In this document: piece by piece, positions 7,003 to 13,806 of the stretch
Layout: every line of letters starts with the position of its first letter
Position numbering within the stretch: the stretch's first letter is position 1
NCBI GenBank assembly: GCA_964472495.1
Contig: CAYYLD010000009.1
Span: 1 to 25,373 of the forward strand
Direction: 5' to 3'
Length of the DNA stretch: 25,373 nt
From: CAYXST01 sp964472495
GTDB lineage: Bacteria; Patescibacteriota; Minisyncoccia; Portnoybacterales; UBA2143
Made by a program: the position numbers and the translations under genes
The notes under the pieces: model-generated
The model's database searches: none
What the model was told of the DNA's origin: nothing
Seen by the model: the letters and a program-made list of their open reading frames with translations, nothing else

Positions 7003-7620
7003 TCATAAATATTTTAATTCAATCAATTTCTTATAAATCGCATTAAACATTAATTCATAACCTTTAGAATCAGGATGAAGGCCGTCAGCGTAATATTCCT
7101 CTAATTTAGTGTTTTTAAAAATATCACGAGGATCTAAAAACGGCAATTTAAAATTATTACATAATTCTTTTAGACCCCTGTTGTGTGCTTCAATATGTCT
7201 CGCTCGTTGAGGTACCGCTTTTTTAAATTTCACGTTCATCGAAACTGGATTCAATCCAAGAATCAGTATTTTTTTCTTACTTTGTGCTAAATATGTGAAT
7301 AATTTATTATACGTTCTCAGCCGAGCCCCTTTACCAATTTCGAATTCTTCTTCGTTCTCACTATTTAACATTGAACGACTATCGCCATGCGCAGCCTGCA
7401 TTATAATTATATCCGGATCTCTGTAAAGAACTTCTGAAAAAAACCTATGTGTTAAATCCATAGATGTTTCCATACCCATTCCGAGATTATAGACATGGTT
7501 TTCGCCAACTTTGGAATCCTTTAGAATTTTATGTTGAAGTCTGCCCGCCCATCCGCTCAGTCCCAGCTCATCGCCTTCGCCTTCGACTACACTATCTCCA
7601 ATACAAACAATTTTGACCAT
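7003..7620 (-). CDS. SGNH/GDSL-family hydrolase
   Basis: A 205-residue esterase-type hydrolase. Block I is IGDSVVEGEG with nucleophile Ser10. Block II glycine lies in NLGMG (45-49). The catalytic Asp179 and His182 sit in YADGLHPDSKGY. The usual block III GxND is altered to AHGDS (77-81), so the oxyanion-hole asparagine appears to be replaced. There is no signal peptide, so it is predicted to be cytoplasmic. Substrates in this family include acyl esters and acetylated sugars; none can be chosen here. It shares unusually low G+C with proS, 36 bp downstream, which suggests the two arrived together or evolved under a different mutational history. There is no Shine-Dalgarno sequence at the ATG, and the 113-bp upstream spacer shows no convincing promoter. 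Confidence 0.88.
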   Translation of the reverse strand: MVKIVCIGDSVVEGEGDELGLSGWAGRLQHKILKDSKVGENHVYNLGMGMETSMDLTHRFFSEVLYRDPDIIIMQAAHGDSRSMLNSENEEEFEIGKGARLRTYNKLFTYLAQSKKKILILGLNPVSMNVKFKKAVPQRARHIEAHNRGLKELCNNFKLPFLDPRDIFKNTKLEEYYADGLHPDSKGYELMFNAIYKKLIELKYL

Positions 7621-7733
7621 ATTATTAAAATTAAACTATAAATACATAAATTTTTACATTAGGGAGTTTTCTCTTAGTCTTGTATAGCGAGCTCTATGCG
7701 AACTTACTAATAAATAATCTTTAAGTAAGTCTC

Positions 7734-8825
7734 TTAAAAAAACCGGCCGATGTCCCGCCAGGTAACGACGACCATTAGTAAGATTAAAATAACAAAGCCA
7801 ACTAAATGGGTTATTCGCTCAATTTTTTGATTAACCGGCGAGCCCTTTATTTTCTCAATAGCCAAAAAGAGCAAGCGACCGCCGTCCAAAGCCGGAAAAG
7901 GCAAGATATTAATAACCGCTAAAATAACGCTTAAAAGAATAGTAAATTGAAGAACGTAAATAAAGCCGTGTTCAACCGCCTGACCGGTTAAAGCAAAAAT
8001 ACCGACCGGGCCAGCTATCTCTTCAACTAAATGGCCAGTGGTCAACAATTGCCAAAAAAGGCCTCCGAAGGCAGCCGCCATGACCCAAATCAGATTAAAC
8101 GTTCCAACGACACCCCTAACTAAGGCCTGATACCAAGGATAAGAAACAATAGCTGTCCTGACTAAGGCAACGCCCAAGGGGCCTTGATCGGCTGGCGGAT
8201 TGGACCGAGGGACTAACGTTTTTTTCAAAATTTCGTCACCCCGCTGGACAACCACTTTTATTTCCTGACCGCGATAGTTATTAATAAACTTCTGAACTTG
8301 GTTGACCTGACTAACGACAAGTCGTTCCTGACCAAGGCTCAATTCCTTAATAACGTCGCCCATCTTGATTTCGGCCTGACTAGCTGGCGAATTAAAGGCC
8401 ACTTGGACAATTTGTACCCGAGCCCCTGGATTAGTCGCCTGGTCATCAATTACCGAAGGCAAACCTAACCAATGTCCCAAGCTAAAAAGGAAAGCGGCTA
8501 AAATCAAATTCATAGTCACCCCGGCTACCAAAATAAAGGCACGGGTTCTAATCGGCTTATTGTAAAAAGCTCTTTTGGCCCCTTCTTCGGTTTCTTTATC
8601 TGGTTTGCCTTCTTCACCGTATATCTTAACGAAACCGCCAATTGGTAAAAGATTTAAAGAATAAATGGTCTCTCCTCTTTTAACCCCGAAAACCCTCGGC
8701 GGGAAACCAAAACCGAATTCTTCTACCTTAATACCGGCCCGTTTAGCGGTAATGAAATGGCCGAATTCATGAACAAAAATTAACAGGCCAATAACTAAAA
8801 TAAAAACAACAATAGTTAGAAACAT
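7734..8825 (-). CDS. rseP: Site-2 membrane metalloprotease RseP
   Basis: Intramembrane zinc protease of family M50, which cleaves membrane-spanning substrates such as anti-sigma factors or leftover signal peptides. The zinc site HEFGH lies in the first membrane helix (19-23), with the third ligand in PALDGG (311-316). A single PDZ domain spans roughly 125-215 (SPASQAEIKMGDVIKEL). Four membrane helices are evident (about 3-25, 100-122, 290-312 and 335-358). At 363 residues it resembles the single-PDZ Gram-positive form. The ATG is 2 nt after the frr stop, so it is translationally linked to frr. No uppS, cdsA or dxr lies between them, unlike many bacteria. Confidence 0.95.
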   Translation of the reverse strand: MFLTIVVFILVIGLLIFVHEFGHFITAKRAGIKVEEFGFGFPPRVFGVKRGETIYSLNLLPIGGFVKIYGEEGKPDKETEEGAKRAFYNKPIRTRAFILVAGVTMNLILAAFLFSLGHWLGLPSVIDDQATNPGARVQIVQVAFNSPASQAEIKMGDVIKELSLGQERLVVSQVNQVQKFINNYRGQEIKVVVQRGDEILKKTLVPRSNPPADQGPLGVALVRTAIVSYPWYQALVRGVVGTFNLIWVMAAAFGGLFWQLLTTGHLVEEIAGPVGIFALTGQAVEHGFIYVLQFTILLSVILAVINILPFPALDGGRLLFLAIEKIKGSPVNQKIERITHLVGFVILILLMVVVTWRDIGRFF

Positions 8826-8827
8826 AT

Positions 8828-9385
8828 TTAAACCTTCATTATTTCTTTTTCTTTTCTCCCGGCTATTTCCTCAATCTGTTCATTGTAACTATCTATTACT
8901 TTTTGCAGCTCGTCCTTGGCTCTAAACTTATCATCTTCGGAAATTTTCCCTTCCTTTTCTAAATCTTGGACCTGACGCCAAATTTCTTCGCGCTGCCGAC
9001 GGACACTAATCCGGCACTCCTCCAATTTCTCCTGAATAATCTTGGTTAACTCTTTGCGCCGTTCTTCGCTCAAAGGAGGAATTTTTAAGCGAATAAAGTC
9101 CTCTTCAATGACCGGGCTAAGACCTAATCTTGAACGACTAATCGCCTTCTCAATATCCTTAATAACACCTTTATCCCAAGGCCGAATTAATATTGACCTT
9201 GGTTCCGGAGTTTGAATATTAGCCAATTGTTTAAGAGGCATTTTCTGGTTATAGCATTCTATTTCAAGGTCTTCGATTAAGCCGGGAGTAGCCCGACCGA
9301 CCTGTAAGCCGGCTAATTCGCTTTTCAAATATTCAACCGTTTTATCAAGATTGGGCTTTATTTTATCAATAAGCTCTTTATACAT
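8828..9385 (-). CDS. frr: Ribosome recycling factor
   Basis: A 185-residue factor of standard family length that, with EF-G, splits the post-termination ribosome. The N-terminus (DKTVEYLKSELAGLQVGRA, residues 14-32) and the second-domain motif (PEPRSILIRPWDKG, about 60-73) are conserved. The C-terminal helix has the typical ERRKELTKIIQEKLEECRIS-type sequence (about 108-127) with the RRQREE stretch. The start at 9385 is 3 nt after the propeller gene stop and rseP follows after 2 nt, so all three should be on one mRNA. No unusual replacements are seen. Confidence 0.97.
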   Translation of the reverse strand: MYKELIDKIKPNLDKTVEYLKSELAGLQVGRATPGLIEDLEIECYNQKMPLKQLANIQTPEPRSILIRPWDKGVIKDIEKAISRSRLGLSPVIEEDFIRLKIPPLSEERRKELTKIIQEKLEECRISVRRQREEIWRQVQDLEKEGKISEDDKFRAKDELQKVIDSYNEQIEEIAGRKEKEIMKV

Positions 9386-9388
9386 ATC

Positions 9389-10438
9389 TTATTTATGCAT
9401 GCCCACATAAATCAAATTAGGGTCTGCCGGGTCAATGGCAATCGTTTTAATGTCACGCTGACTGGGCAATTCGTGAACTGTCCAATTAATTCCCCGGTCT
9501 AAACTGCGGTACAAAATGGGACCAGCCCCGTAATATAAATGGTCAGTATTTTGAGATTCAATAGCTAAACTTAAAACCGGTCTTGACTCCGGCGGCATAA
9601 TTATTTTAACTTCCTGCCAGCTGTTACCGGCATCTTCAGAAGTCAAAAGGCCGTATTCGGAACCAACATAGACAATATTAGGCCTTTGCGAATCAATAAC
9701 TATCTTCTCCACTTTCTCGGCTTGTCTAAACTCTTTTAGGTTTTCTTCAAAGGACTGCCAACTGATTCCTTTATCAGTTGTTTTGTAAATCCCTTCTTGA
9801 AAAGTACTTACGTAAACAACCTTGGTATCTTGAGGATTTATGACAATATCGGAGATAACATCGTCAAACCATTTGATTAATTCCCAGGATTTACCGTAAT
9901 CAGTGCTCTTTAAAAAACCGCCTTGGGCTGTGCCCATGTAAACAACTGACGGGTTGTAATTATCAACGGCCACGGCAAAGACAGCGTATTCCTCTTCGGA
10001 AACTACATAAACCTCTTCCCAGGAATCACCGCCATCCTGACTGCGGAAAAGCCGGCCTTTCTTGTCCTGATAAGTAGCTATGTAAAGGCGTTGAGAATCT
10101 TTAGGGTCAATGGCAATGTCATAAACATTAGCCCGGCCGGAAAAAATCCCGTTCCCGTCTTCCAGTTTATACCAATGACTTCCCCAAGAACAACTTCGAT
10201 AAATACCATTCTCCCGAGTGCCTAAATAGAGAATAGCCGGGTTGTTAGAGTCCACAGTCAAACTTAAAACACTCAGAGAGGCAATTGAAATACCTGTCTC
10301 TTTAACGGTCAATTGCTGCCAACTTTCACCCATATCTTTAGAGATATAAAGGCCACCGTCATTAATTTGCTGGCACTGGAAAGGAAAAGCAGCTAAAGAG
10401 GCAAAAAGAGGAATAAAGATTAAAAATGATTTTCTCAT
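9389..10438 (-). CDS. Exported seven-bladed BNR/YCF48-like propeller
   Basis: A 349-residue protein with an N-terminal signal (residues 1-21, MRK then a hydrophobic stretch) and seven Asp-box repeats of the S-x-D-x-G-x-S-W type. These lie at about 33-40, 82-89, 133-140, 178-185, 220-227, 267-274 and 312-319. Between them, repeated strands of the NPAILYLGT and DPADPNLIYVG kind complete each blade. This predicts a secreted seven-bladed beta-propeller of the sortilin/YCF48 type. Repeat 2 is degenerate (SCSWGSHW lacks the Asp). Cys22 after the signal could be lipidated, but FQC is a poor lipobox. No catalytic residues can be assigned, and the likely role is binding or assembly at the cell surface. 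It lies 1 nt after holB and 3 nt before frr. Confidence 0.85.
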   Translation of the reverse strand: MRKSFLIFIPLFASLAAFPFQCQQINDGGLYISKDMGESWQQLTVKETGISIASLSVLSLTVDSNNPAILYLGTRENGIYRSCSWGSHWYKLEDGNGIFSGRANVYDIAIDPKDSQRLYIATYQDKKGRLFRSQDGGDSWEEVYVVSEEEYAVFAVAVDNYNPSVVYMGTAQGGFLKSTDYGKSWELIKWFDDVISDIVINPQDTKVVYVSTFQEGIYKTTDKGISWQSFEENLKEFRQAEKVEKIVIDSQRPNIVYVGSEYGLLTSEDAGNSWQEVKIIMPPESRPVLSLAIESQNTDHLYYGAGPILYRSLDRGINWTVHELPSQRDIKTIAIDPADPNLIYVGMHK

Positions 10439-10439
10439 A

Positions 10440-11426
10440 TTATCTAATTATTTCTAAGATTAGAACTTCTAAAGCCAAGCGAGAGTTAATGCTCGGATTA
10501 GCCAAAATAAAATCTGTTTTTCTAATTGCCTGAATAATATTTTTCAGTTTAACCAGAGAATAGCAATCTCGGTATCGTTCGGCTTGAGGATAAATAACCA
10601 AATCGGCACAGCCCGAAGTCAATAAAAGTAAATCCCTAAACCAGAAAAGCCAGCTCTTGAGAATCTGCCGGGCTCGGGGAACGTCTTTGGATATATTTTC
10701 AACATATTGATAGGCCTCGTTTAAATCAGCCCCTATTAATCTTTCTAATTGATTGATAATCTCATCCTGGGCTTGAAGTAAGGCCGGCTCTTCAAAATAC
10801 TGAATAGCCAGGCCCGGTCGGCCATTGGCTAAACGGATAATTTTTTTCAGGTAATTCAAGGGTTGCCATTGAGGACCACGTCTCTTGCGAAGCAAGGGCG
10901 TGTCCGAAAGGACGATCTTTGAATTAGAAATTCTCTTTCCAATTTCCCCTTCCCTGACCGGCAAAAACTTGATTAATTGACAACGGGAAACGATAGTCGG
11001 CAAAAGTGAATCTGGACTGGCCGTGATTAGAATCAAAATAGCCCGTCCTAATGGCTCCTCTAATGTTTTCAAAAGACAATTACTCGCTTCGGCAGTCATT
11101 CTCTCGGCCTGGTCAATTAAAGCAATTTTGTAAGGGGCTTGATAAGGGAATAAACTCATCTGATGCTGGATTCGCCTGGCCTGGTCAATTCCAATTTCCA
11201 ATTCCTTCTTGACTCCATTCTTTTCAATCGCCTCCGGCTCAATAATTAAAACATCCGGATGGACTGCCTGGTCGATTTCCGAGCCATTCAACATTCTGAC
11301 AAACTCTAAAGCAACGGTTTTCTTGCCCAAGTGAGCCGAACCGGTGAATAGATAAGCATGAGCCAATCGCTTATTCCGAATACTCTTTTTCAAAAAATCT
11401 AAGATCGGCTGATGTCCGATAATCAT
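10440..11426 (-). CDS. holB: DNA polymerase III delta' subunit with palindromic insert
   Basis: Clamp-loader AAA+ subunit, 328 residues. The modified Walker A is GSAHLGKK (29-36), the Walker B region is IALIDQAERM (101-110), and the sensor/arginine-finger motif SRC is at 147-149. The lid segment RLANGRPGLAIQYF (198-211) matches the family. The C-terminal collar (about 215-328) is poorly conserved, as usual. Between LIKFLPVREGEI and the lid, residues about 169-191 (NSKIVLSDTPLLRKRR then GPQWQPL) have no counterpart in the delta' family as I know it. They are encoded by a hairpin element at 10858-10918, inserted in frame. The gene has its own promoter 6 nt before the ATG, just after the glycosyltransferase stop. 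Confidence 0.92.
   Translation of the reverse strand: MIIGHQPILDFLKKSIRNKRLAHAYLFTGSAHLGKKTVALEFVRMLNGSEIDQAVHPDVLIIEPEAIEKNGVKKELEIGIDQARRIQHQMSLFPYQAPYKIALIDQAERMTAEASNCLLKTLEEPLGRAILILITASPDSLLPTIVSRCQLIKFLPVREGEIGKRISNSKIVLSDTPLLRKRRGPQWQPLNYLKKIIRLANGRPGLAIQYFEEPALLQAQDEIINQLERLIGADLNEAYQYVENISKDVPRARQILKSWLFWFRDLLLLTSGCADLVIYPQAERYRDCYSLVKLKNIIQAIRKTDFILANPSINSRLALEVLILEIIR
10858..10918. repeat. Hairpin element inserted in frame within holB
   Basis: An imperfect inverted repeat (10873-10888 with 10892-10905 around a GAA loop). It starts with AAGGGTTGCC, which also occurs at 12020-12029 in the glycosyltransferase insert. In both copies a CCACG-start stem, a GAA loop and a CGTG end follow. 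The reading frame stays open through it in the holB sense. Boundaries are approximate. Confidence 0.65.
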
Positions 11427-11432
11427 AGGGAT

Positions 11433-11461
11433 ATTTTAACATAACCTCAACCATATCGCAA
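11433..11461 (-). promoter_or_regulatory. Promoter of holB, near-leaderless
   Basis: On the minus strand there is TTGCGA (11461-11456, 4/6), a 17-bp spacer and TAAAAT (11438-11433, 5/6). Six bases lie between the -10 box and the holB ATG at 11426. It sits in the 39-bp spacer after the glycosyltransferase stop, so holB may be transcribed separately from the murA-side genes. Confidence 0.5.
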
Positions 11462-11465
11462 ATAT

Positions 11466-12659
11466 CTAGAATTCCTTTTTCCTTTGCCCCACAACTTCTA
11501 TAATAAATTCTTTAATACTTCTCTCAAACTTTTCCCCAGAAAAAAGTTCGGCCCTTTTTTTAATGACCAAAGGGCTGTAATTTTTAAGATTGAGACGCAA
11601 ACGACGAACCCCGTCAGCCAAAGATTCAGTGGCCGGGTCGTCAAAAAACTCGCCGGTTATTCCTTCCAAAATTGTTTCGGTCGCCCCGCCCCGACGATAA
11701 GCCAAGACCGGCTTGCCATAGCTCATTGCTTCTACCGGGGCAATGCCAAAGTCGTCTTCGCCGGGAAAAACAAAAGCAGTGCAGTTTTGAAAATGTTGCC
11801 TAACTGTTTCATCTGACTGCCAGCCGAGAAACTTGATATTAGAACGAGCCATTTTTTCTAATCTTTTTCTATCTCGACCTTGGCCGATAATAACCAAGGG
11901 TAATTCCAATTTATTAAAAGCATCTATCGCCAAATCAATCCGTTTGTAAGGAGTTAGTTGGGAGACAATCAGGAAATACTCATTTTCGGGATCGTCCCCG
12001 AGGACATCCTTTTTTGCTGAAAGGGTTGCCCTCGAAATTCCACGATCTTCCGCCGAAGGCGGAAGGTCGTGGTTGAGAGGGCGACCCTTCAGAGGCGTAC
12101 CAAAAAGGGATACCCCTGAGACCGGCGGATAAATGACTTTAGCTTGACGGCCGTAATATTTTCTAATCCGACCGGCCGTGGTTTTGGAATTAGCAACAAA
12201 ATAATCAACTCGGTTAGCGGCTGCTCTGTCCCAAAGCCGCAAATAATGACAGAGAATCTTCCTCAGAAAAGAAGGGCCACCATTATAGGCCGGTCCGTAA
12301 TCCCATAAAAAGCGGGCTGGATTATGGCAGTAGCAGATATGAATCGCCTTGGGCCGGAGAACCAGACCTTTAATAAAGGCACTAACCGAGGAAATAACTA
12401 AATCGTATTCTCTTAAATCGAGTGACTCAACGGCCGCCGGAATAAAAGGAGCTAAGAGGCGGTGGTATTTTCTAGCCAAAGGCAAACTCTGCAAAAAAGA
12501 AGTCCTTACTTTTGCGCCAGAAAAATACTCTCCCATTCTTTCTTTATCGTAAAGCAAGGTAAAAATATCGGCCTGAGGGAAAATCTTCCGCAAACTTAAA
12601 AGGACCCTCTCGGCCCCTCCGAAACGAATTAAATAGTCATGAACTAAGGCTATTTTCAT
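11466..12659 (-). CDS. GT4 glycosyltransferase with in-frame repeat insert
   Basis: A 397-residue GT-B-fold retaining glycosyltransferase that would add a sugar from a nucleotide donor to an envelope glycan. The N-terminal domain starts KIALVHDYLIRFGGAERVL (2-20), with the acceptor-side HICYCHNPARFLWDY (107-121). The C-terminal donor domain has LTPYKRIDLAIDAF and the EX7E motif EDDFGIAPVEAMSYGKPVLA. Between KVIYPPV (174-180) and ENEYFLIVSQ (225 onward), about 41 residues (182-222) are foreign to the family. They come from the palindromic element at 11996-12116, which keeps the frame open. The site is the hinge between domains, where an insert may be tolerated. The ATG overlaps the stop of the upstream glycosyltransferase (ATGA), implying translational coupling. 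Confidence 0.9.
   Translation of the reverse strand: MKIALVHDYLIRFGGAERVLLSLRKIFPQADIFTLLYDKERMGEYFSGAKVRTSFLQSLPLARKYHRLLAPFIPAAVESLDLREYDLVISSVSAFIKGLVLRPKAIHICYCHNPARFLWDYGPAYNGGPSFLRKILCHYLRLWDRAAANRVDYFVANSKTTAGRIRKYYGRQAKVIYPPVSGVSLFGTPLKGRPLNHDLPPSAEDRGISRATLSAKKDVLGDDPENEYFLIVSQLTPYKRIDLAIDAFNKLELPLVIIGQGRDRKRLEKMARSNIKFLGWQSDETVRQHFQNCTAFVFPGEDDFGIAPVEAMSYGKPVLAYRRGGATETILEGITGEFFDDPATESLADGVRRLRLNLKNYSPLVIKKRAELFSGEKFERSIKEFIIEVVGQRKKEF
11996..12116. repeat. MITE/RPE-like palindromic element inside a coding gene
   Basis: About 121 bp. The ends resemble imperfect inverted repeats: CCCCGAGGACATCCTTTTTT at 11997-12016 and AAAAAGGGATACCCC at 12102-12116. Inside are nested stems: CTGAAAGGGTTGCCCTC (12017-12033) with GAGGGCGACCCTTCAG (12076-12091), and CCACGATCTTCCGCC (12040-12054) with GGCGGAAGGTCGTGG (12058-12072). 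Its ends match the intergenic element 13736-13797 and the cluster at 1-96. It is translated in frame in the glycosyltransferase. Confidence 0.8.
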
Positions 12660-13729
12660 GAATTAGTTAATACCCCCAGCGTCTCTTGAGCGCATTTTAG
12701 CCAAGAAAATCTTTTAGCGTTAGTGTATCCTTTATCAACTAAATCTCTCCTCAACTGATTATCACTAATAATTTTATACATGGCTTCGGCAATCTGTTCA
12801 ATATCATTCGGGTCGATTAATAAAGCGGCCTGACCAGCCACCTCGGGCATTGAAGAAAGGTTAGCCGTGATAACCGGACAACCGACGGCCTGGGCTTCAA
12901 TAATTGGCATACCAAAGCCTTCATAAAAAGAAGGTAAGACAAACATTCCCGCTCCTTGAAGCAGTGACCATTTTTCTTCACCGCTAATATAACCCTTCTC
13001 AATAATATCTTTCTGAACAATTAATTGGTTGGCTAAATTTTGGTAACCAAATCCTTTTGGGCCAACCAAAATCAACTGGTGGGGTACTCGATATTTTTTC
13101 TTCAATAAATTAAAGGCCTTGATTAATCCTTGAACATTCTTTTTCACCTCCAAACGACCGATAAAAAGAATATAAGGGATTTTCCTCCGCTGGTAAACAG
13201 GTAGAAATTGAGGAACGCTTAATCCATGATGAATAACAGTTATTTTTTTCGGCTGGCCGCCGTATAACTCAATTAAATCCTTTTTAGTATTTTCGGAAAC
13301 GGCAATGATTCGGCGAGCTTTTTTTAAAGCGTATTTGGTACTCCAACGCAAATAATTTAAATGCCGCCAAGGATACATTTGAGGATAGTATTCGTATTCT
13401 AAGCCATGAATGGTTACCACTGAATTTCGGGGATGGATTAGCGGCAAAATGTGAACGGGGATGAAAAGAACTTCTGGTCGATTGAGAGTCATTTCTGAAG
13501 CCAATCTGATTTGGGTCCACATAGGTAAGGGCCATCTCAGTTGGCTGATTTGAAAATTTTCCGGCCAGAGTTGAATATCCGCGGCCGAGAGCTGATGACT
13601 ATATAAAATAAAGCGATGCCTTTTATTCTCCTCCAGCATCGTTAAATGTCTAATTAATTGATAGGTATATTCTTCAACGCCAGTCCGCGGCCGTCTAAAA
13701 GCAGCCACCGCGTTAATGCCAATAACCAT
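12656..13729 (-). CDS. GT4-family glycosyltransferase
   Basis: A 357-residue GT-B-fold glycosyltransferase of the mannosyltransferase/WbaZ-like type. The start IGINAVAAFRRPRTGVEEYTYQLI is typical (residues 3-26, here split as IGINAVAAFRRP and RTGVEEYTYQLI). The hinge and donor domain contain ILFIGRLEVKKNVQGLIKAF and the EX7E motif in SFYEGFGMPIIEAQAVGCPV, which binds the nucleotide sugar. No membrane helix is seen, so it acts at the inner face of the membrane or in the cytoplasm on a lipid-linked glycan. The donor and acceptor cannot be told. It overlaps the next glycosyltransferase by 4 nt. No strong Shine-Dalgarno sequence precedes the ATG at 13729. The 77-bp upstream spacer to mreB2 is mostly a palindromic repeat. 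Confidence 0.93.
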   Translation of the reverse strand: MVIGINAVAAFRRPRTGVEEYTYQLIRHLTMLEENKRHRFILYSHQLSAADIQLWPENFQISQLRWPLPMWTQIRLASEMTLNRPEVLFIPVHILPLIHPRNSVVTIHGLEYEYYPQMYPWRHLNYLRWSTKYALKKARRIIAVSENTKKDLIELYGGQPKKITVIHHGLSVPQFLPVYQRRKIPYILFIGRLEVKKNVQGLIKAFNLLKKKYRVPHQLILVGPKGFGYQNLANQLIVQKDIIEKGYISGEEKWSLLQGAGMFVLPSFYEGFGMPIIEAQAVGCPVITANLSSMPEVAGQAALLIDPNDIEQIAEAMYKIISDNQLRRDLVDKGYTNAKRFSWLKCAQETLGVLTNS

Positions 13730-13735
13730 ATATTT

Positions 13736-13797
13736 CCGGGGCGCATCTCCGAGGCGTCCCTTTTTTATACATTCTTATAAAAAAAAGGATGTCCCGG
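13736..13797. repeat. Intergenic palindromic element between mreB2 and glycosyltransferase
   Basis: Imperfect inverted repeat with arms around 13749-13767 (CCGAGGCGTCCCTTTTTTA start) and 13776-13797 (ending AAAAAAGGATGTCCCGGG). The left end matches the spoU-end repeat and the right end matches the glycosyltransferase insert (AAAAAAGGATGTCC plus TCGGGG). It looks like a short, complete copy of the family. Its hairpin with U-rich sides may also lower read-through from mreB2. Confidence 0.75.
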
Positions 13798-13806
13798 GAA
13801 TCATGC

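Noticed and set aside
7702..7730. Inverted repeat ACTTACT/AGTAAGT after rseP considered as a terminator
   Set aside because: Only 7 AT-rich pairs with a long loop and no U-tract, so too weak to call.
7621..7733. tRNA or small RNA in the 113-bp spacer before the SGNH hydrolase
   Set aside because: No cloverleaf, TTCGA arm or CCA-adjacent stem; the spacer is AT-rich without clear structure.
11484..11816. Plus-strand open frame of 110 codons opposite the glycosyltransferase
   Set aside because: Shadow of a conserved coding region; low-complexity content and no start signals.
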